This document shows, piece by piece, positions 56,534 through 64,000 of a DNA stretch of 64,000 bases (its first letter is position 1; every line of letters starts with the position of its first letter). The notes beneath the pieces were generated by a model. The model saw only the letters and a list, made by a program, of their open reading frames with translations, was not told where the DNA came from and made no database searches. The DNA is from Gloeopeniophorella convolvens. Taxonomy: Eukaryota > Basidiomycota > Agaricomycetes > Russulales. A program made the translations under genes and the position numbers. The stretch is from the NCBI GenBank assembly GCA_022496205.1, contig WTXD01000043.1:1-64000 (forward strand), in the 5' to 3' direction.

Positions 56534-56739
56534 ATGATGGAACACTGGCAGACAATGAACCTCAATGAGAACATCCCCGACTCTGAGCCGGTCTAGATAA
56601 TCGGCAGCCACACATTGGTATAGCATCACTTATGTACTAATGCAGGTTGAAACAGTCGAGTCCTATTGCATGGTGTCTTCGTATGTTACGCTGAAACCTC
56701 TTGACACGGTACCAGAGCCATCTCAGTACAACCTTCGTC

Positions 56740-58302
56740 CTAGTATCGCACACAGACCCCCAACCATGCGCCCGCCGTCATCTCCACCACCTCAACCTGG
56801 TCGACGTTCGATTTTACTGGATGATGGGAGAGCACGCGCTCTACGAGAAGCGGGGTAAACGAATTGACGATCGCTTCGATGCGGCCTGGGCACAGCGAAG
56901 GTTGTATTCCGTCGATGGTGACTGTGCGAAGGGCAGGCAGCAGAGCGACCTCGTCGTCTCCACCGCTTCCGCTACTGCAAAGGGACCCAGCCATGCCGGA
57001 GATGGAGAGGTCCGCGCCGATGACGAGGTCTTTGACAGCGTGGAATGGGGTGAGAAGGACTCGCCAGAGATGCTCCAGGCTTTCCTCGGCGCTGAAGCCC
57101 GTGCGATCCTCGACTACGAGAACCTCTGCTAGCGCCACCTTGTCCACAAATGCTTCACAGGTCCGCGCTATCTTTTCAAGTTGTCTGTCGAAATGGACAT
57201 AGCCCAGAACCGGGAAATGCGCTGTGAGTTTGTGGGTTGAGGAACCATTCTCGATACATAAGTTGAACTCGGAAAACCCCTTGGTGAATAGAATCTGTAC
57301 TGTTGCGGAGCGCAACTTCTTCACAGCTTGGGGAGCAACCATCCTCGAGAAAAGTGGTAGACGGGATGGGGAGAAATATGACTCGATTGGCGAGATGATG
57401 AGGTCTGTGACGGAGGATGCCTCTATGCCTGCAGCGAGGAGTTCGAGCCACGAGCCGAAGGTATTGACATGGAACTTGGTCAGTTTCGGCAGTGACACAG
57501 GCGCATCTGGAGCATCCGGCCGACTGGTCTGATTGAGAGCTGCAGATCCGGATGGGATGCCAATTTCACAGCATGGTATGACGATGAGCTCCTCGAGTTG
57601 CGGCAGGTCGCGAAGAATGGAAAGGAGGGACGATGGCGCGAACTGTTGGTGCAGGCTGACCGTAAAGGAAATGAGGTGTGCAGTGGCAGCCCGAAACGAG
57701 AGCGATCTGTCGATGGAGACGCCATCCAGGCGGAGGCGACGCAGACGGGGAGCGATCCCGCCAAGGAAACCCGGCGGCAGACATGACACATATCCGTCCG
57801 TCCAGGTGATAACCGAGAGCTCCTCCAAGAAGGGCGCCGGTTTGGTGAACGAATCGCATAGCTGGCGTACATAGTTGCCTTTGCCCGTAAGTTCGATCTT
57901 GAGAGCATGGTCCACATGCTGGAGAACGGGTTTCGCGTGAAGGGTTTCGCGCGCGTTTTGCGCCTTTAAGGAGATGAGAAGTGGGAGAGAGGGAAATGAT
58001 GCCGTGACATGTTCTGTGGCTTCTGGGTCCGTGCAACGAAGGCACAGCCGGAGTCGCGATGGGGATCCTAGCAGAGCTCGACGCCATCTCCGGCACACGC
58101 CTGCGATGTGGAACCAGTACTGCTGAGTGAACACACCGAGACGTCCGCCTGCATCCCCGGCCAACTCCTGATTGGTGCAACGACAAAAGTCGAAAATTGC
58201 CACGAGTAGCTCGTCGGGGAGAGTCTCGATCCTGGCATTTGCATGATGACGACCACCTAGCGAGCGAAGCTCAGTCACTCCATACAGCGTACAAACGGGC
58301 AT
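56740..58302 (-). CDS. F-box-like/LRR-type protein, family C
   Basis: A frame of 520 residues from the ATG at 58302 (MPVCTLYGVTELRSLGGR). The frame stays open another 156 codons upstream, but that part is His/Arg-rich and resembles nothing, so the nearest ATG before the domain is chosen; a short first exon with an intron before the F-box, as in families A and D, is possible. F-box-like domain LPDELLVAIFDFCRCTNQEL and HIAGVCRRWRRALLGSPSRL. Repeats: APRLRRLRLDGVSIDRSLSF, LPQLEELIVIPCCEIG, LPKLTKFHVNTFGSWLELLA, and an end block LPALRTVTIDGIQPSLCPGR shared in layout with family D. The region 58303-58950 contains its promoter; a minus-strand frame there has a hydrophobic run (TACIMTVFFPIMMDTYTATV) whose meaning is unclear. 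Confidence 0.78.
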   Translation of the reverse strand: MPVCTLYGVTELRSLGGRHHANARIETLPDELLVAIFDFCRCTNQELAGDAGGRLGVFTQQYWFHIAGVCRRWRRALLGSPSRLRLCLRCTDPEATEHVTASFPSLPLLISLKAQNARETLHAKPVLQHVDHALKIELTGKGNYVRQLCDSFTKPAPFLEELSVITWTDGYVSCLPPGFLGGIAPRLRRLRLDGVSIDRSLSFRAATAHLISFTVSLHQQFAPSSLLSILRDLPQLEELIVIPCCEIGIPSGSAALNQTSRPDAPDAPVSLPKLTKFHVNTFGSWLELLAAGIEASSVTDLIISPIESYFSPSRLPLFSRMVAPQAVKKLRSATVQILFTKGFSEFNLCIENGSSTHKLTAHFPVLGYVHFDRQLEKIARTCEAFVDKVALAEVLVVEDRTGFSAEESLEHLWRVLLTPFHAVKDLVIGADLSISGMAGSLCSSGSGGDDEVALLPALRTVTIDGIQPSLCPGRIEAIVNSFTPLLVERVLSHHPVKSNVDQVEVVEMTAGAWLGVCVRY

Positions 58303-58950
58303 CTCGTACCTATGAGGATGATAGAGGGGGACTGGCCGACCACAACTGTCTCTTCCGTCAGGGTTGACATTCAGGATCGTCAAAGAGGAGGGCGATGCGT
58401 TGTGGGAGGGTAGACAGTGCCGAACGGTGGTCTGGGCAGGTCTGGGCTCAGAATCTTCAAGGCGTGTATCGTGCGTCCGAGTCGCAAGGAAGCCTTTCGG
58501 GAGTCCGAGTACCCACCAAAGGTGTCTTACATAGTACACCGCGAGAAGGTAGGAATGGCGACGACTGTGGCCGTGTACGTGTCCATCATGATAGGAAAGA
58601 AGACTGTCATGATGCACGCCGTGAGCGAGACGGTGGCCTCTCGGGGGGATGTAACGTGGCACGATGACCAGTGTTCGATGTCGTGGGCAGTGGGCATGGA
58701 GCTGTCGCGAAGCTCTGCGAAGCCGACGCGTTAAAGTTGAAGAAACCAGGCACGGCAAATTCCAGGTCACGAACCGGACGCAGCGGTGGCAACTCGGAGT
58801 GCCAAGTCACCGGCACCCGGGCCTCGGGCAAGATCGTCCACTGGCACCACTACTTTTCTACAATTTCTCAGGTAGCTATAAGCTCGTTGCTCAATATACA
58901 TCAGGCTACACCCCGCTCGAGTGGCCCCTCGTCCCTATGATCACTTCGAT

Positions 58951-60520
58951 CTAAACCACCTCTTGTTCTTCCAGGTCGAGGCACAGTTGCACGGGACGAT
59001 TGGCAGACTCGCGTGCCTCGATAAAGGGGGTAAAGGCGTGGATGAATTCTTGAATTTTCTCTGCAGATGGCCCTCTTTTCCGCTTTGCAGACCCATCGAT
59101 CGTGATGTAGCGCAAAGAGGGCAACAGTTCCACCCCTGCAGGACTGTCGGCAGACAGCGCTCTCGCGACTGTAGAGAACGCGGGTTCCACAGGAAAGACA
59201 ATTTCCTCCACGGTGCTGAACCAGGAAAGCGCCTCGTTCCAGCGCGCCGGCGTTGCTTCAAACCCTTCAACGACCTTGTTAGCCTCCAGGCCGACTTTGA
59301 ATTCGAGCGTCTCCACAGTCGCCACCTTACCCGCGAGCGCCTTCAACGCACATGCGAGTACATCCAACACCCGGGTATGTTCGTAGCCAGAATAAAGGAA
59401 TCGCGTCGTGATCTGGGACACCTCGGGGCCCCAGGCCAAGGTACACTTGACATGGTCCCAGTCGAATGAATCGTTGCGGTGCTTGCCTCGCCTGTAGGCG
59501 CTAGTAAATGGGACAGCGACGGGAGCTGACATGTGACGTTTCTTGAGCAGCAGGAACGTATCGACAAGTCTGTGACAGAGGAGGCCTCTATGCCCACAAC
59601 GATCAAGGCGATCCACCGGTACATCGTTCTCAGGTGAAGCTTGCTGAGCCTCGGCAAGGTGGCGCGGATTGCGGGCGGGGCCGGAAGAAAGTCGCTATTC
59701 CAGTCCGTTTCCTCCTGGGCAAATTCCGCTTCACCTACTTCGAGTTCCCGTAACATAGGGAGGTGGCTGAGGACAGAAAGGAGGTGCTCCACTGTGAATA
59801 AGCGGAACAAACTGACTGAGAGAGATACGAGTTGTGCGGTGGCGGCCCTGAATGAGGGCGAATTGATGATGGTAATGCCATCCAGCTCGAGACGACGTAG
59901 ACGTGGCGCATTCCCGCCGAGGAACGCAGAAGGCAGGTGTCCCTTGTCGTATCCAGGAGTGGAGATCTTGATGGCGAGATATTCCAATAGAGGCGCCGAC
60001 CTGGCTAGTTCGGGGCACAATTTGACTAAGATGTAATAATCGCCCTCCAGCGTGATCTTCAGAGCACGATTCATCTGCTCGAAAAAGGGAACCGCGTCGT
60101 CCAAATCGTCAGGAAAGCGTCCTTCGGTGGCGGTTATCAAGAGTGGGAGTGGGTACGGGAAGTGCAGGATTTCGTGAGGGGCGTAACCCTGGTAAAGGAG
60201 ACAGAGGCGGAGCCGAGAAGGCGATCCCAATAGAATCTGTCGCCATTTTCGGCAGACAGTAGTCAACCCCCACCAATCTTCCTGGATCAAGACATCTGAA
60301 ATAAGAGGTTTACAGCTATCATGAAGTACCAGTTGGCGCCAAGAGTCAAAGATCTCGAGAAGGACTTCGTTGGGAAGCACATCAATTGACACTGCACGTC
60401 CTTGTCGACAGCTCTCTGTTTGAACCGTTCAGGCGAGGTTATACATGGACAGGGATGGGATGACTTACCAGGAACTTCAGCCTTACTGCCTTCACCCCCT
60501 CTCACTGATGAAATCGACAT
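58951..60520 (-). pseudogene. F-box-like/LRR-type protein, family D copy 1, with one frameshift
   Basis: Exon 1 60469-60520 (MSISSVRGGEGSKAEVP), 53 nt intron (GTAAGT donor, AACAG acceptor, phase 1), exon 2 58951-60415; corrected length 505 residues. The exon-1 model is supported by copy D2, which has the same 52 nt exon and intron. F-box-like domain IDVLPNEVLLEIFDSWRQLV and LTTVCRKWRQILLGSPSRLR. Repeats such as APRLRRLELDGITIINSPSF and LPMLRELEVGEAEFAQEE follow. At about 59462-59467 one T is missing compared with D2 (CATTCGAC here, TATTTCGAC there); the rest (DWDHVKCTLAWGPEVSQ to LDLEEQEVV) is intact in the next frame. Either a young pseudogene or an assembly indel. Confidence 0.72.
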
Positions 60521-61157
60521 TCTTGCGTATTAGATTGCTGTTGAGAGGGAAAGCGAAGTGGAGCAGTGAGTTTGGGATCGAGGAGACCGAGGCTAGGAGG
60601 ATGTATGGCAAGTCAAGGTGGGGGTTGAAGCAACACTTGAAGTGGCTGATGTGTGGCCCGAATGAGTGGATGCTTTTATTCCAACCTTGTGGCGAGTGAA
60701 GGTGTCGGTTAAGACTATCGGAAGTAACCACTTTACGCGTGGACACTGGAACTCGACTCGAGGCGAGTTGATTGTGTAAGGGTCTTGCTTCTTGCTTCCG
60801 AACAGGGACCGCAACTATCAGAAAAGTGCGCCAGCCTCAGATACGACCACCTACATGACGCTGTGTGTCGACGTCCATGTCAAGGCAGGCAATGAGCAAA
60901 CGTGGGCGAATGATGTACGCGTCCTAGGCAAGCCGGGCTCAGCATACCGGGGCGATCTTTCGGGTCGGTCGGCAACCACTGCCTCCGGCGCGCCCCTTGC
61001 AACGCGTGCCGTTCCGCTCGTCCTTGAACTTTGCATCCATCACGTCCACTGTCCTCCCCCAGTACTTTTATACAATAAGTATCAGCTAGGTACTCAAAAC
61101 AAACTACGTAGGCTACGCCCCGTAAGAATAGCCGCTTGTCTGAACGACCAATTCGAT
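60521..61157. other. Spacer between family-D copies
   Basis: Upstream region of D1 and 3' flank of D2. The stretch at about 60525-60680 is repeated upstream of D2 at 62740-62890 (gtatggcaagt, then a ggttgaagca segment), so promoter and gene were duplicated together. Confidence 0.55.
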
Positions 61158-62731
61158 TCAAACCACCGCTTCCTGTTCTTCCAGGTCGATGCATAGTTGC
61201 ACGGGACAAATTGCAGACTTGCGTGCCTCGATAAAGGGGGTAAAGGCGTGGGCGAATTCTTGAATTTTCTCTGCAGATGGCCCTCTTTTCCGCTTTGCAG
61301 GCCCGTCGATCGTGATGTAGCGCAAAGAGGGTAACAGTTCCACCCCTGCGGGGATGTCGGCAGACAGCGCTCTCGCGACTGTAGAGAACGAGGGTTCCAC
61401 AGGAAAGACGAGTTCCTCTACGGTGCTGAACAGGGAGAGCACCTTGTGCCAGCGCGCCGGCGTTGCTTCGAGACCTTCAACAACCTTGTAAACCTCCAGG
61501 TCGCCTTCGAACTCGAGCGTCTCCACAGTTGCCACCTTACCCGCAAGCGCCTTCAACGCGTACGCGAGTACATCCAACACCCGGCCATGTCCATCGCTAG
61601 AACGAATGAATCGCGTCGTGACCTGGGACACCTCGGGGCCCAAGGCCACGGTACACTTAACATGCTTCAAGTCGAAATAAGCCGTTACGGTACTTGCCTC
61701 GCCTGTAGGCGCCAGTAAATGGGACAGCGACGGGAGCTGACATGTGACGTTTCTTGAACAGAAGGGACGTATCGACAAGTCTGTGACAGAGGAAGCCTCT
61801 ATGCTTGGAATGATCAAGGCGATCCACCGATACATAGTTTTCAGGTGAAGCTTGCTGAGCCTCGGCAGGGTGGCGCGGATTGCCAGCGGGGCCGGAAGAG
61901 AGTCACTGGCCCAGTCCAGTTCCTCCTGGGCAAATCCTGCTTCGCCAACTTCGAGTTCCCGTAACATAGGGAGGTGGCTGAGGACAGAAAGGAGGTGCTC
62001 CACCGTGAAATCTTGAAATAACTTGACTGAGAGAGATACGAGCCGTGCGGTGGCGGCCCTGAATGAGGGCGAATCGATGATGGCAATGCCATCCAGTCGG
62101 AGGCAACGTAGACGTGGCGCATTCCCGTTGAGGAACGCAGCAGGCAGGTGTGCGTCGACGTCTCCAGGAGTGGAGGTCTCAACGGCGAGATATTCCAATA
62201 GAGGCGCCGACCTGGCCAGCTCGGGGCACAACTTGGCTAAGATGTAGTCACCACCCTTCAGCACAATCTTCAGAGCACGATCCATGTGCTCGAACACGGG
62301 AGGTGCGAAGTGCAGATCGTAATCCATGTTTGCTTGAATTTCGGCCATCAGGAGCGGGAGTGAGGACGGAAAGTTCAAGATGCGTTTGAGGGAGAAACCG
62401 TCGCAGTGGAGACATAGGCGGAGCCGAGAAATTGAGCCCAACAGAATCTGTCGCCATCTTCGACACACGGTACTCAAGACCCACCAATCTTCCTGGGTCA
62501 AGACGTCCGAAATAAAAGCGCGATACTCCCCATCAAGTATCAGATGGCGCCAAGAGTCAAAGATCTCGAGAAGGACCTCGTTGGGAAGCACATCAATTGA
62601 CGCTGCGTGTTCTTGTCGGCGACTCTCTGTTTGAACCATTCAGGCGAAATTATACATGGACAGGGGCGGGATGACTCACCAGGAACTTTAGCCTTACTTC
62701 CTCCACCCTCTTTCACTATTGAACTCGACAT
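61158..62731 (-). CDS. F-box-like/LRR-type protein, family D copy 2 (intact)
   Basis: Exons 62680-62731 (MSSSIVKEGGGSKAKVP) and 61158-62626 with a 53 nt intron (GTGAGT donor, AACAG acceptor, phase 1) give 506 residues. The alternative is an unspliced start at 62639 (MVQTESRRQEHAASIDV); in D1 that ATG is ACG, whereas exon 1 and both splice sites are conserved, so the spliced model is preferred. F-box-like domain IDVLPNEVLLEIFDSWRHLI and LSTVCRRWRQILLGSISRLR at about residues 28-85. Repeats: APRLRCLRLDGIAIIDSPSF, LPMLRELEVGEAGFAQEELD, LPRLSKLHLKTMYRWIALI. C-terminal block LPSLRYITIDGPAKRKRGPS and AFTPFIEARKSAICPVQLCI. Confidence 0.87.
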
Positions 62732-63355
62732 TCCTGCGTATCAGACTGCTGTCGAGGGGAAGCGAAGTAGAGCAGTGAGCTTGGGATCGAAAAGACCGAG
62801 TCTGGCAGGATGTATGGCAAGTTAAGGTGGAGGTTGAAGCAGCACTTGGAGTGGCCGAAGTGTGATCCGAATGAGTGGATGTTTTTATCCCAACTTCGTG
62901 GCGAGTGTCAAAGGTGTCGAAAGTGACCAGTTGACGCGTGGATTCTGGAACCCGACCTCAAGGCAAGTTGGATTGTGGCAGGGTCTTGTTTTCTGCTTCC
63001 GAATACAAACCGCCACCGAGCGACAGTACGCCAGCCTCAGCGACGGCACCCTACATAACGCTGTAGGTGTCGATGCCGATGTCGAGGCAGGCAACGAGCA
63101 AACGGGTGAATGATGGTGCACGTCCCGGGTAACCCGGGCTCAATATATCGGAGCGATCTGTCGGGTCCGCACCACCGCCTCCGGCGCGCCCGTTGCAACG
63201 CAGTGTGCCGTTCCGCTCGCCTCGTCCTTGAACTTTGCATCCATCATAGCCGCTGTCCTCCACTTTTATACAATAAGTAATAACTCGGTACTGGATACAT
63301 TTTAAACAGGCTAAGCCACGCTAAAGTGGCCACTCGTCTGTACGATCACTTCGAC

Positions 63356-64000
63356 CTAAACTGCCACTTCTTGTTCTTCCAGGTCGACGCGTAGTTGCAC
63401 GGGACGATTTGCAGACTCGCGTGCCTCGAGGAAGGGGGTGAAGGCACCGACAAAATCTTTGATATCGCCCGCAGATGGCTTCCCTCGCCGGCTTGCGCGC
63501 AAGTCTGCAGGCCTGTCGCTGATCCCAATGTAGCACAGAGAGGGAAACAGCCCCGTTCCTGCGGGGCTCTCGGCGGAAAGCAGCCGCGCGACTGTGACGA
63601 AAGAGGGTTCCGCAGGAAATAAAAGTTCCTGCACGGCGCTGAGCGGTGAGAGCGCCTCATGCCAATGCGTTGGCGTGTCTTCGAAACCTTCACCAAACCC
63701 GGGGAGAGATGTCGGGAAGCGGTGAACATTCAGGTCGCCTTCGAACTTGAGCGTCCCCACGGTTGCTACCTCGCCCGCGAGCGCCCCCAACGCGCATGCG
63801 AGTGCACCCAATTCTTGGCCATAACCCTTGCTAGAATCACCGAATCGCATCGTGACCTGGGACGCCTTAGCGCCCAAGGTCACGGTACAGTCTACAAGCC
63901 CTAGTTCAAAATGAGCCGTTACGGTGCTTGCCTCGCCTGTAGGCGCTAGTAACTGGGATAGCGACGGGAGCTGACATGAAGCGGCGTTTAAGATGAAGGG
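63356..64000 (-). CDS. F-box-like/LRR-type protein, family D copy 3, C-terminal part (cut by right window edge)
   Basis: An open frame from the window edge to the stop at 63356 gives 215 residues. It aligns with the C-terminal 40% of D2: CQLPSLSQLLAPTGEASTVT, VTLGAKASQVTMRFGDSSKG, VATVGTLKFEGDLNVHRF, AFTPFLEARESANRPVQLRV. The F-box half lies outside the window, so intactness cannot be judged. Two short insertions occur relative to D2 (HRFPTSLPGFGEG and the RPADLRASRRGKPS stretch). Confidence 0.8.
   Translation of the reverse strand, partial: PFILNAASCQLPSLSQLLAPTGEASTVTAHFELGLVDCTVTLGAKASQVTMRFGDSSKGYGQELGALACALGALAGEVATVGTLKFEGDLNVHRFPTSLPGFGEGFEDTPTHWHEALSPLSAVQELLFPAEPSFVTVARLLSAESPAGTGLFPSLCYIGISDRPADLRASRRGKPSAGDIKDFVGAFTPFLEARESANRPVQLRVDLEEQEVAV

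Noticed and set aside
56740..58770. 676-residue version of the family-C F-box protein
   Set aside because: The extra 156 residues are His/Arg-rich and unlike any paralogue; the ATG at 58302 gives the usual family length.
58600..58770. Membrane-protein exon (TACIMTVFFPIMMDTYTATV) upstream of family C
   Set aside because: A single hydrophobic run without flanking exons or a recognised family; kept only as a remark.
61158..62639. Unspliced start of family-D copy 2 at MVQTESRRQ
   Set aside because: The ATG is not conserved in D1, whereas the upstream 52 nt exon and both splice sites are.

Overview
The window is genomic DNA of a filamentous fungus, most likely an agaricomycete basidiomycete. The reasons are 44-69 nt introns with GT(or GC)...YAG borders and CTAAC/CTGAC branch sites, pyrimidine-rich leaders, high GC content, and a gene repertoire typical of that class (CBM19-like secreted protein, Ecl1-type zinc protein, large F-box expansions). 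A polypore is a reasonable guess, but the sequence alone does not prove it. No tRNA, rRNA, CRISPR array or prokaryotic feature was found.

Layout. Position 1-1308 (minus) is the 5' part of a myotubularin-type phosphoinositide phosphatase (YMR1-like) that runs off the left edge. From about 1346 to 21765 lies array A: five tandem copies (A1-A5, all plus strand) of a 3.1-3.4 kb module that carries an F-box/leucine-rich-type gene together with its promoter, and a truncated sixth copy. Between A2 and A3 a 3.4 kb retrotransposon-like insertion is flanked by an exact 15 bp target-site duplication and ends in poly(A); it contains telomere-like repeats and CpG-poor, AT-rich segments. Next come two small paralogous genes of unknown function (22833-26185), VPS54 of the GARP complex (minus) in head-to-head arrangement with a metaxin/SAM-type gene (plus), three further F-box loci (32621-38986, one a clear pseudogene), a CBM19-like secreted protein, an Ecl1-like zinc protein, and about 5 kb of gene-poor GC-rich DNA. 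The right end (50554-64000) is a second F-box region, all minus strand: two family-B copies, one family-C gene and three family-D copies, the last cut by the window edge.

How the genes work together. Fourteen of the 21 annotated protein-coding loci are F-box type. Known F-box proteins plug into SCF ubiquitin ligases through Skp1 and choose the substrate with a C-terminal repeat domain. Four diverged subfamilies, tandem copies, pseudogenes and a promoter duplicated with the gene look like a birth-and-death locus for substrate receptors wrapped around ordinary membrane-traffic genes (myotubularin, VPS54, metaxin). Substrates and biological role cannot be read from sequence.

Quality warning. 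Seven single-base losses, most of them in short homopolymers, break otherwise open genes (three in VPS54, one each in four F-box loci). All are minus-one. This pattern suggests uncorrected assembly indels for at least some of them, so frameshift-only pseudogene calls are tentative.
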